Source: Bacillota bacterium | Lineage (GTDB): Bacteria > Bacillota > Clostridia > Acetivibrionales > DSM-1351 | DNA length: 6,177 bases | Direction: 5' to 3' | NCBI GenBank assembly: GCA_023412635.1 | Contig: JAEYNI010000259.1 | Coordinates: 1-6,177, forward strand | Shown: one piece after another, positions 1-6,177 of the stretch | Numbering within the stretch: the first letter of the stretch is position 1 | How the letters are laid out: each line of letters begins with the position of its first letter | Translations under genes and position numbers: made by a program | The notes under the pieces: model-generated | What the model was told of the DNA's origin: nothing | The model's input: the letters and a program-made list of their open reading frames with translations, nothing else | Database searches by the model: none

Positions 1-2156
1 TCAAAAAAGAAGCTGTCGACCTTCAAAAGCAAATGTGGGAGGAAGTGAAACTTACACCCACCGATTTGTTTGATCTGGAGGGCGCAACTCAGGTATGGCA
101 GTACCAGACAGGTATATTAAGCCAGGCACGGAACTATAAGTTTTCATTTGACAAGGTAAGCCGTCTTGAGAGAATGTTGAAAAGCTCCTATTTCGGGAGA
201 ATAGACTTTGTCGAAGATGGAGAAGGAACTCCTGAACAAATCTATATTGGTATACACAACCTTATCACTGCCAACAACAAGGAAATTCTTGTTTATGACT
301 GGCGGGCGCCAATATCCGGAATGTTTTACGATTATGAAATCGGTTTATGTAATTATGACTGCCCTGCAGGCTCTATCAGCGGACAAATGCTGCTTAAAAG
401 ACAGTATAAAATTGAACATTCAAAAATTATATACATGTTTGACAGCAGTTTGAGTATAAATGATGAAATGCTAAGAGAAATCCTTGGTAAAAGCACCGAT
501 AATAGAATGAAAACCATAGTGACCAGCATACAGAGGGAACAGAATACGGTAATTAGAAATATTCAGGATAAAATTCTGGTTGTAGAAGGGCCTGCCGGAA
601 GCGGGAAAACATCAATCGCACTTCATAGGGCGGCATATCTTTTATATAAATACAGGGATACGATAAAATCCGAAAATATCCTGGTTTTCTCTCCAAACCA
701 CGTTTTTGAAGATTATATTTCAAACGTTTTGCCGGAATTAGGCGAGGAAAATATACAACAAAGTACATTTTCCAATTATTTTATAAAAAGTATTGATGCA
801 AAATACCGGATTGAATCCATGAATGAGCAAATGGAATACATCTTATCGGGTAATTCAAATAAAATAAGGTTGGGTGCTATTAGATTCAAGGCGTCATTGC
901 AGTTTCTTAAGCTGATAAAAAAATACGTACAACTCCTTGAAAATGGATTTAATCTGGAGTTTAAAGATCTAATGTACAACGGAAATCTGGTAATATCTTC
1001 TTACGAAATATTTCAGCTTTTTGCAAAGGACTATAGCTATCTTCCTTATGCTAAGCGACTTGAAAAACTGCGTCAGAGACTCTTCTATCTATTAGAGCAG
1101 GCAGAAGAGGAACGAGTCAGGAGATTACCGGGAAATAATGCGGAGGAAGATGATTCGGCAACGGTTAAAGACACAAAGGCTGCCGACAGGGCTGTAAACC
1201 TGGAATATGAGTTACAAAAGAATGAAATTTTGCAAATGACTCACTTTGACGTATACACCCTTTATTTAAATCTATTCAACAATTTTGATGCTTTTTTCGG
1301 TACCGATAAAAAGAATGAACTTGAAGAACTTGATAATTATTGTATATATACAATTTCTCAATTAAACAGAGAAATAATCAATTATGAGGACTTAGCTCCA
1401 ATTTTGTTTCTAAAATCCACTCTTGATACTGTAAATGATACAAAAGCCATTAAGCATGTGATTATTGATGAAGCCCAGGATTATACTGCCATGCATTATG
1501 AGATTTTCAAGAGAGCATTTGCACATGCCAACATAACTATATTAGGGGATATAAACCAGTCCGTTAACGGCTACATGAATATCGGAAGCTTTATAAACAT
1601 CTCAGATGCATTTGATGCAAAAGGTGTTCAAAGCATCACGCTATCCAAAAGCTATCGTTCCAGCAAGGAGATTTCGGATTTTTGCAGACAGATTCTGATT
1701 TCCCCCGGCAGCACCGAACAGTTAGACCGGCATGGTAATAAACCCAGAATAATAAGAGTTGATAAAGGAAGTTTAAATAATAGGCTCTCAGAAGATATCG
1801 AAGCGTTGAAAAATATGAATTACAAACTTATTGCCGTTATATGCAAAACGGCAGCTCAGTGTGAGGCTTTATATAAGGCCATTACACCATATGTGGATCT
1901 AAGTCTCGTATCTAACAAAAATGAGGAATACCACGAAGGTGTTGTAATAATTCCATCCTACCTTGCTAAAGGCCTGGAGTTCGATGCTGTTTTGGTAAGT
2001 TCTGCTGAGAGGGAGGATTATTCCGCAGAAGAGGATAGAAGACTGCTATATACTGTATGTACAAGAGCATTACATGAGTTATATTTATACTACCAGGACA
2101 ATTTATCAGAGTTTATAGTGGACATAGAAGCTGACTGCTATATTAATGAGGTTTAG
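1..2156 (+). CDS. helD: HelD-like superfamily 1 ATPase/helicase, 5' end missing
   Basis: The frame is open from base 3 to the stop at 2154-2156, so the real start lies before the window; the first in-window ATG is at 33 and residues are numbered from it. Seen: the HelD-type N-terminal signatures YFGRIDF (53-59) and DWRAPI (from 89), an adenine-binding Q region (about 167-170), Walker A GPAGSGKT (186-193), Walker B DEAQD (479-483), GDINQ (505-509), YRS (541-543), KGLEFD (646-651) and a motif VI-like CTRA with Arg678. About 280 residues lie between Walker A and B, including a charged stretch near 355-390; such a large insertion is typical of HelD and unlike UvrD or PcrA. Known for the family: HelD binds RNA polymerase and uses ATP to release it from nucleic acid, recycling stalled enzyme. 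The missing N-terminus should hold most of the coiled-coil arm that enters the polymerase secondary channel. A DNA-repair helicase is the alternative, but less likely. Confidence 0.92.
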   Translation, partial: KKEAVDLQKQMWEEVKLTPTDLFDLEGATQVWQYQTGILSQARNYKFSFDKVSRLERMLKSSYFGRIDFVEDGEGTPEQIYIGIHNLITANNKEILVYDWRAPISGMFYDYEIGLCNYDCPAGSISGQMLLKRQYKIEHSKIIYMFDSSLSINDEMLREILGKSTDNRMKTIVTSIQREQNTVIRNIQDKILVVEGPAGSGKTSIALHRAAYLLYKYRDTIKSENILVFSPNHVFEDYISNVLPELGEENIQQSTFSNYFIKSIDAKYRIESMNEQMEYILSGNSNKIRLGAIRFKASLQFLKLIKKYVQLLENGFNLEFKDLMYNGNLVISSYEIFQLFAKDYSYLPYAKRLEKLRQRLFYLLEQAEEERVRRLPGNNAEEDDSATVKDTKAADRAVNLEYELQKNEILQMTHFDVYTLYLNLFNNFDAFFGTDKKNELEELDNYCIYTISQLNREIINYEDLAPILFLKSTLDTVNDTKAIKHVIIDEAQDYTAMHYEIFKRAFAHANITILGDINQSVNGYMNIGSFINISDAFDAKGVQSITLSKSYRSSKEISDFCRQILISPGSTEQLDRHGNKPRIIRVDKGSLNNRLSEDIEALKNMNYKLIAVICKTAAQCEALYKAITPYVDLSLVSNKNEEYHEGVVIIPSYLAKGLEFDAVLVSSAEREDYSAEEDRRLLYTVCTRALHELYLYYQDNLSEFIVDIEADCYINEV

Positions 2157-2265
2157 GACTGTCAGATAGGGATAAGTAATCCTTTATGGGGTATGTACTG
2201 CTGTGGAAAAGTTGTGATAGTATGGTATCATTAACAGATAGAAAAATGAAAATGAGGCTTTTTAA

Positions 2266-3237
2266 ATGAATCACTTAATCGTTATAATGCACTTTTTATC
2301 CATATGCTCAGGAATAATGCTTATAGCTCTGGTAAACTATATATATCCGGTTAAAAGTCCCGTAATAAAGCACGCCTTGCTTGCAGATTTCTTTTATACG
2401 GTTTTTCTGTTGTTTGATACTATAGATTTATATGCAAGAAAAAATATATCCGACGACATTGGATTTATAAATTTTATTTTGGACTTTGGGCAGTTTATAA
2501 TACCTATTGTAGGGGCATATTTTATTTTTTTAATGACCTGTGATCTTTTAGATATTCAGTTCGCTGATAAATCGAAGCGTCTATGTAATAGAATTCTTTT
2601 CTCGCTTTTACTGTTTTTGACTATTATGTACTGCATTGGACAGTTCCAGACAATTGTGGGGCACTATTTGCTGACCGGTACCACAATACTCTTATATCTT
2701 TTGTTAGCTTACTGTTACATAATTTTCTTTATAAATTCTGGTAAAATAAAGGCAGATATAAGAAAATTGGTAATGTCCTGCTTGATTGTTGGTTTAATTT
2801 TTACTCCAGGCACTTTTTTGGCAAATCTTATAGACGGCTTGCCTGTTTACATTTACAAATTTCCTTACTGGCCGGTTATGTATTCTTTAATCAATATTAT
2901 AGGAATTATTTTCATACCAAAGAATCATTCAGGGGAAAAAGATAAGCCGGAAGCTTTCGGAAATTCAAGCAATATTAGTCTGCAAATTAGCACCTGTATA
3001 TATGAACAATTTGCATCGGATTATGGCATAACCGAAAGGGAACTTGAGATCGCCCGTTGTATTGCTGATGGATACAGTAACCCTGAAATCAGTGAAAAAT
3101 TGTATATATCTACCAATACGGTTAAAAATCATATTTATAATATTTACAGGAAAGTCGGAATTAAAAACAGATATGAGCTAATTAGCATCCTTTCACAGAT
3201 GCAAAATTCAGGTGAAACTACAAATGCCGTAAAATAG
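2266..3237 (+). CDS. Seven-transmembrane protein with C-terminal LuxR-type helix-turn-helix (membrane-bound transcriptional regulator)
   Basis: Complete, 323 residues. About seven hydrophobic segments can be read, near residues 4-25, 36-53, 67-91, 107-126, 134-156, 166-188 and 200-218, then a polar linker (219-250) and a LuxR/GerE-type DNA-binding domain (about 252-312). Hallmarks of that domain are the TERE start (256-259), the NPEISEKL scaffold helix and the recognition helix STNTVKNH (282-289). No receiver, kinase or autoinducer-binding domain is seen, so it resembles a one-component regulator whose membrane part senses a signal while the tail binds DNA from the membrane; this role is inferred. 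The start is supported by TGAGG at 2253-2257, 8 bases before ATG. It lies 109 bases after the helD-like gene with no convincing promoter between, so it may be partly cotranscribed, and it is closed by a strong terminator. Signal and target genes are unknown. Confidence 0.85.
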   Translation: MNHLIVIMHFLSICSGIMLIALVNYIYPVKSPVIKHALLADFFYTVFLLFDTIDLYARKNISDDIGFINFILDFGQFIIPIVGAYFIFLMTCDLLDIQFADKSKRLCNRILFSLLLFLTIMYCIGQFQTIVGHYLLTGTTILLYLLLAYCYIIFFINSGKIKADIRKLVMSCLIVGLIFTPGTFLANLIDGLPVYIYKFPYWPVMYSLINIIGIIFIPKNHSGEKDKPEAFGNSSNISLQISTCIYEQFASDYGITERELEIARCIADGYSNPEISEKLYISTNTVKNHIYNIYRKVGIKNRYELISILSQMQNSGETTNAVK

Positions 3238-3250
3238 CCGATTGGGCAGG

Positions 3251-3280
3251 GGGGTAGTAATGTTTTACTACTCCTTTTTT
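3251..3280 (+). terminator. Rho-independent terminator of the LuxR-like gene
   Basis: A 10-base-pair stem (GGGGTAGTAA at 3251-3260 with TTACTACTCC at 3265-3274, one G-T pair) encloses a TGTT loop and is followed directly by six T (3275-3280). It starts 13 bases after the stop codon of the LuxR-like gene. There is no A-tract on the left side, so it should work only for + strand transcription. It separates the upstream genes from the DUF885 gene. Confidence 0.92.
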
Positions 3281-3322
3281 ATTGCGTTTTTATAAAAGAT
3301 AGTGGTGTTTTACCATTGTAGA

Positions 3323-3328
3323 TATAAT
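3323..3328 (+). promoter_or_regulatory. Probable -10 box for the DUF885 gene
   Basis: A perfect TATAAT lies between the upstream terminator and the DUF885 gene, about 63 bases before its ATG. The matching -35 is poor: TAGTGG at 3300-3305 for a 17-base spacer. There is no TG extension in front of the -10. A small inverted repeat, TGGT-N5-ACCA (3303-3315), fills the spacer and could bind a regulator. A promoter is expected here because the upstream transcript ends at 3280, but strength and exact -35 are uncertain. Confidence 0.5.
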
Positions 3329-3375
3329 AGATTTCTCCCATAATCAAAGGCGATAGAGGCAATTATTCAATTAAC

Positions 3376-3382
3376 AGGGAGG
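3376..3382 (+). promoter_or_regulatory. Ribosome binding site of the DUF885 gene
   Basis: AGGGAGG lies 8 bases before the ATG at 3391 and decides the start. Another ATG at 3386 is only 3 bases away and opens a two-codon frame (ATGAAATGA) that stops across the true start codon. The in-frame ATG at 3409 has no Shine-Dalgarno sequence of its own. Confidence 0.85.
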
Positions 3383-3390
3383 ATCATGAA

Positions 3391-5211
3391 ATGAAACAAA
3401 AGTTAACTATGAAAAAAGTAATAATATCAATACTATTTGTTGTGCTGCTATCTTGTACTATTCTCTTGTATAAGTTTATGTGGGGTAAACCTCTTAACGT
3501 GGATCAGCTTTACTTAAGAACCTTCGCCAAAGTTATGCTGGACGATCCGGAACTAATGACTGCTTTAGGACTGATTAATAATTCAAATTTAAACTTTTAC
3601 AATGATGATCTTACAGATGTGTGTCCGAAGCATGAAAAAAAGAAGTATGACATATTCAGGAATGATCTGGAGACTTTAGGCAAGTATGATAGAAATAAAA
3701 TGAGTGATGAGGATAAGCTTTCATATGATATATATGAGTGGTACCTTAAGAATGAGATAAATGGAGACAAATTCAAATACCATACCTATCCGGTCAACCA
3801 GTTTAATGGAATTCAGAATGAATTACCCAACCTTATGGTATCCACCCAAACTATTAAGAATAAAAAAGACGCAAAAGCTTATATAGAAAGGCTTTCAAAG
3901 TTTGACACAAAATTTGAGGGTCTAATGGAGGGGCTGAAACTCAGGGAGAAAAATGGTGTTATCTTACCAAGAGTTTTAATTGACAGAGTTATATCAGAAA
4001 CCAAGGATTTTATCCCTGAGGATATAAATAACAATGTTCTGATGATATCTTTCAAGGAGAAAGTAGGAGAGCTTGAAAAATTTGAAAAGAAAGAAAAGGA
4101 AGCTTTGTATGCAAAAGCTGAGTATGAAATTAAAACAAGCGTTTATCCTTCATATCAGAGACTTATAGAATATCTTGAGAAGCTTAGGGAAAAAGCAGGT
4201 AATGATGTGGGTGCGTGGGCTCTGCCTGATGGAGATGCATATTATGCATACAAACTTAAGTCATACACTACAACGGACTTATCACCTGAACAGGTACATG
4301 AAATTGGTCTGACCGAGGTCAGGAGAATAGAAGCTGAAATGAAAGCTACAATAGAACAGCTTGGACATAAGAACATTTCACCAGGTGACTTCATGAAGCA
4401 GTTGGCTAATGATAGTAGATTCAAGTATGAAGATTCTTCCGAAGGCAAACAGAAGGTATTAAGTGATTATGAGGAGGCTATAAAAAACAGTGATAAAGCA
4501 ACTGAAGCATGTTTTGAACTCCGGCCGAGCATAGAGGTAGAGGTTAGGCCGGTTCCCGAATTCAAACAGGATACAGCCGAGCAGGCGTATCTTGTCCCAG
4601 GGTCATCAGACGGAACAAGACCCAGTGTACTTTATATAAATGTCGGCGATATTAAAAGCATAATGAAGTTCAACATAAAATCCATGGCTGCACATGAAAC
4701 AATTCCCGGGCATCATATTCAAAGAGGAATACAGAGACAGCTCGAAGGTGTTCCCATGTTTCGGACAGCAGTACCCTTTACAGCATTTGCAGAAGGCTGG
4801 GCAATGTATTCGGAACGCTTATACTGGGAACAGAACTCTCAAAAGGACCCATACGACAATCTGGGAAGACTGCAATTTGAATTGTGGAGAGCTGCCAGAC
4901 TGGTAGTGGATACGGGAATACACTATAAAAAGTGGACCAGGCAACAGGCTATAGACTATATGGTAAACACAACCGGAATGTCAGTGAATACCGTAACAAA
5001 TGAGGTGGATAGATATATTGTTGATCCCGGTCAGGCTTGTGCGTATACAATTGGAATGCTGAAACACCTTGAACTCAGAGAAAAGGCTAAAAAAGCGCTG
5101 GGAGACAAATTCGACATCAGGAAGTATCATAATGCTGTACTTGAAAATGGCGCAATGCCATTGGAAATTCTGGAGAAACAGGTTGATTTGTATATTAAGC
5201 AGAATAAATAG
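3391..5211 (+). CDS. DUF885 family protein, putative membrane-anchored or lipoprotein zinc metallopeptidase
   Basis: Complete, 606 residues, a usual length for DUF885. The N-terminus has Lys2, 4, 8 and 9 followed by a hydrophobic stretch (about 10-31). LLSC at 19-22 fits a loose lipobox, but the residues after Cys22 stay hydrophobic, so an uncleaved membrane anchor is equally possible; either way the bulk should face outside. Family hallmarks seen are HETIPGHH (435-442), AEGWAMYSE (467-475), GIHYKKWTRQQAI (509-521) and DPGQACAYTIG (545-555). In this family the HExxPGHH and EGW...E motifs are thought to carry metal-binding and catalytic residues; canonical HExxH is absent because position 439 is Pro. 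The region 150-270 is rich in charged helices. Peptidase activity is inferred from the motifs and the substrate is unknown. It lies behind a terminator and its own probable promoter, so it is probably transcribed alone. Confidence 0.88.
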   Translation: MKQKLTMKKVIISILFVVLLSCTILLYKFMWGKPLNVDQLYLRTFAKVMLDDPELMTALGLINNSNLNFYNDDLTDVCPKHEKKKYDIFRNDLETLGKYDRNKMSDEDKLSYDIYEWYLKNEINGDKFKYHTYPVNQFNGIQNELPNLMVSTQTIKNKKDAKAYIERLSKFDTKFEGLMEGLKLREKNGVILPRVLIDRVISETKDFIPEDINNNVLMISFKEKVGELEKFEKKEKEALYAKAEYEIKTSVYPSYQRLIEYLEKLREKAGNDVGAWALPDGDAYYAYKLKSYTTTDLSPEQVHEIGLTEVRRIEAEMKATIEQLGHKNISPGDFMKQLANDSRFKYEDSSEGKQKVLSDYEEAIKNSDKATEACFELRPSIEVEVRPVPEFKQDTAEQAYLVPGSSDGTRPSVLYINVGDIKSIMKFNIKSMAAHETIPGHHIQRGIQRQLEGVPMFRTAVPFTAFAEGWAMYSERLYWEQNSQKDPYDNLGRLQFELWRAARLVVDTGIHYKKWTRQQAIDYMVNTTGMSVNTVTNEVDRYIVDPGQACAYTIGMLKHLELREKAKKALGDKFDIRKYHNAVLENGAMPLEILEKQVDLYIKQNK

Positions 5212-5233
5212 TGCCACATAAGCATTTTTTGGA

Positions 5234-5261
5234 TTGATTGTTGTATAAATATTGATATAAT
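5234..5261 (+). promoter_or_regulatory. Promoter of the GH43 gene, extended -10 type
   Basis: TTGATT (5234-5239) as -35 and TATAAT (5256-5261) as -10 are separated by 16 bases. The -10 is preceded by TGA (5253-5255), giving the extended TGn-TATAAT form. Transcription should start near 5268, leaving about 40 bases of leader before the ATG at 5307. The surrounding ATTGAT repeats and palindromes are described as findings. The sequence looks like a main (SigA-type) vegetative promoter. Confidence 0.75.
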
Positions 5262-5292
5262 GTAACTTAATTGATTAAATAATTATTTTAAA

Positions 5293-5297
5293 AGGAG
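5293..5297 (+). promoter_or_regulatory. Ribosome binding site of the GH43 gene
   Basis: AGGAG lies 9 bases before the ATG at 5307. No other in-frame start occurs upstream between the DUF885 stop and this site with comparable support, and the encoded protein begins close to the conserved GH43 first blade, so the start is well supported. Confidence 0.85.
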
Positions 5298-5306
5298 AAC
5301 ACCTGT

Positions 5307-6177
5307 ATGAGCAAAAAAGTAACACCAAAGGAGCCTTTAGTTACTCACATTTACACAGCCGACCCTTCAGCACATGTTTTTGAGGGTAAACTTTATATAT
5401 ACCCTTCCCATGATTTGGACCAGGATATAGAATCAAATGATAACGGCGACCAGTATATGATGGAGGATTACCACATTTTATCTCTGGACAATTTGGATTC
5501 CCCCTGTGTTGATAACGGTGAAGCACTTCACCTGAAGGACATTCCATGGGCATCTAAACAATTATGGGCTCCCGATGCAGCTTATAAAAACAACACTTAT
5601 TATTTGTTTTTTCCTGCAAGGGATAAAGACGATATATTCAGACTTGGAGTAGCAACAAGCCAGAATCCTGCCGGACCCTTCAAGGCAGAAAAAGATCCCA
5701 TACCAGGAAGCTTTAGTATAGATCCAGCTGTTTTAGTCGATGATGACAACAGAGCTTATGTTTATTTTGGAGGACTCTGGGGAGGACAGTTGGAAAAATG
5801 GAGTACCGGTACCTTTAATCCTGATAATGAAGGGCCTGCTGCAACGGAACCCGCTTTAGGACCTAGAGTAGCCGAACTAAGTGATGATATGCTGACTTTT
5901 AAAGAGGCACCGGAGGAAATATCAATAGTTGATGATAATGGAAATCCCATCCTTGCAGGGGATGAAGAAAGAAGATATTTTGAAGGCCCCTGGATGCATA
6001 AATATAACGGATTATACTATTTATCCTATTCTACAGGAACAACACATTCCATAGTTTATGCAACAGGAAAGAGCCCGAAAGGTCCATTTGTCTATAGAGG
6101 GAAAATACTCACTCCTGTAATAGGTTGGACAACACATCATTCAATTGTGGAGTTTGAAGGAAAATGGTATTTGTTCT
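5307..6177 (+). CDS. Glycoside hydrolase family 43 protein (beta-xylosidase/alpha-L-arabinofuranosidase type), 3' end missing
   Basis: An open frame from ATG 5307 runs off the right edge; 290 residues are visible. The five-bladed propeller pattern of GH43 is clear. TADPSAHVFEGKLYIYPSHD starts near residue 17 with Asp19 as the probable general base, SIDPAVLVDD carries Asp139 as the probable pKa-tuning residue, and FEGPWMHKYNGLYYLSYS carries Glu226 as the probable general acid. TTHHSIV (275-281) supplies the conserved His near the propeller axis. All three catalytic acids are present, so the enzyme should be active. There is no signal peptide, so it probably acts in the cytoplasm, removing xylose or arabinose from imported oligosaccharides. 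The pattern resembles the single-domain xylosidase/arabinofuranosidase subfamily (GH43_1-like); that subfamily call is from memory and less sure than the family. A few tens of residues are probably missing unless an accessory domain follows. It has its own promoter, and later operon members may lie outside the window. Confidence 0.9.
   Translation, partial: MSKKVTPKEPLVTHIYTADPSAHVFEGKLYIYPSHDLDQDIESNDNGDQYMMEDYHILSLDNLDSPCVDNGEALHLKDIPWASKQLWAPDAAYKNNTYYLFFPARDKDDIFRLGVATSQNPAGPFKAEKDPIPGSFSIDPAVLVDDDNRAYVYFGGLWGGQLEKWSTGTFNPDNEGPAATEPALGPRVAELSDDMLTFKEAPEEISIVDDNGNPILAGDEERRYFEGPWMHKYNGLYYLSYSTGTTHSIVYATGKSPKGPFVYRGKILTPVIGWTTHHSIVEFEGKWYLF

Noticed and set aside
2170..2182. GGAT-AAGTA-ATCC hairpin after the helD-like gene as a terminator
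   Set aside because: The stem is only 4 base pairs and is followed by TTTATGGG rather than a T-tract, so it is too weak to call.
2212..2231. TTGTGA (2212-2217) and TATCAT (2226-2231) as a promoter for the LuxR-like gene
   Set aside because: The spacer is only 8 bases, far from 16-18, and no better pair was found in this gap.
4242..4448. Antisense open frame of 68 codons inside the DUF885 gene
   Set aside because: It lies wholly within a well-supported family gene, shows no recognisable domain and has no convincing ribosome binding site context; it is a shadow frame. The same applies to the antisense frames at 553-768, 776-979, 4981-5217, 5341-5553 and 5762-5950.
4693..4716. Canonical HExxH zinc site in the DUF885 protein
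   Set aside because: The sequence is HETIPGHH, with Pro where the second His of HExxH would be; it is the family's own HExxPGHH form and should not be read as a standard gluzincin motif.
3409..5211. Alternative start at the second Met (residue 7) of the DUF885 protein
   Set aside because: No Shine-Dalgarno sequence precedes it, whereas AGGGAGG is well placed for 3391.
5210..5230. AGTGC-N7-GCATT followed by T's as a terminator for the DUF885 gene
   Set aside because: Five pairs including one G-T, with only four T's left after the stem and starting inside the stop codon; too weak to support, though no better candidate was found there.
1..6177. A defence island, phage, mobile element, CRISPR array or tRNA
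   Set aside because: No transposase, integrase, phosphorylated-defence or nuclease gene, no spaced direct-repeat array, no terminal inverted repeats and no cloverleaf-like sequence was seen; HelD alone is a housekeeping-type ATPase and not evidence for a defence system.

Overview
The window is AT-rich, with strong AGGAGG-type ribosome binding sites, TATAAT -10 boxes and a hairpin-plus-U-tract terminator. Together with the protein families present (a HelD-type ATPase, a membrane protein with a LuxR-type DNA-binding tail, a DUF885 protein and a GH43 glycosidase), this points to a low-GC Gram-positive bacterium. The most likely group is Clostridia, perhaps a plant-fibre degrader of the Ruminiclostridium/Clostridium cellulolyticum type. 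That genus-level guess is inference from style and gene content only.

Layout: all four genes are on the + strand and fill almost the whole window. (1) Bases 1-2156 hold the 3' part of a HelD-like superfamily 1 ATPase/helicase gene. Its frame is open to the left edge, so the true start lies upstream. (2) Bases 2266-3237 encode a membrane protein of about seven transmembrane segments with a C-terminal LuxR-family helix-turn-helix. It is followed by a clear intrinsic terminator at 3251-3280. (3) Bases 3391-5211 encode a membrane-anchored or lipoprotein-like DUF885 protein with the HExxPGHH putative metallopeptidase signature. (4) Bases 5307-6177 hold the 5' part of a GH43 glycoside hydrolase gene (beta-xylosidase/alpha-L-arabinofuranosidase type), cut by the right edge. 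It sits behind a good extended -10 promoter.

The genes do not look like one pathway. The terminator at 3251-3280, the 153-base gap before the DUF885 gene and the separate promoter before the GH43 gene suggest at least three transcription units. Only the helD-like and LuxR-like genes (109-base gap, no clear terminator or promoter) could share a transcript. Their functions are RNA polymerase recycling, membrane-level signal sensing with transcription control, a surface or periphery hydrolase, and cytoplasmic breakdown of imported xylan fragments. No tRNA, rRNA, CRISPR array, insertion sequence or riboswitch was seen, and no intergenic gap exceeds 160 bases. I see no clear new multi-gene system. 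The most interesting items are the membrane-tethered LuxR-type regulator with unknown targets, the unassigned DUF885 enzyme, and a repeat-rich GH43 promoter.
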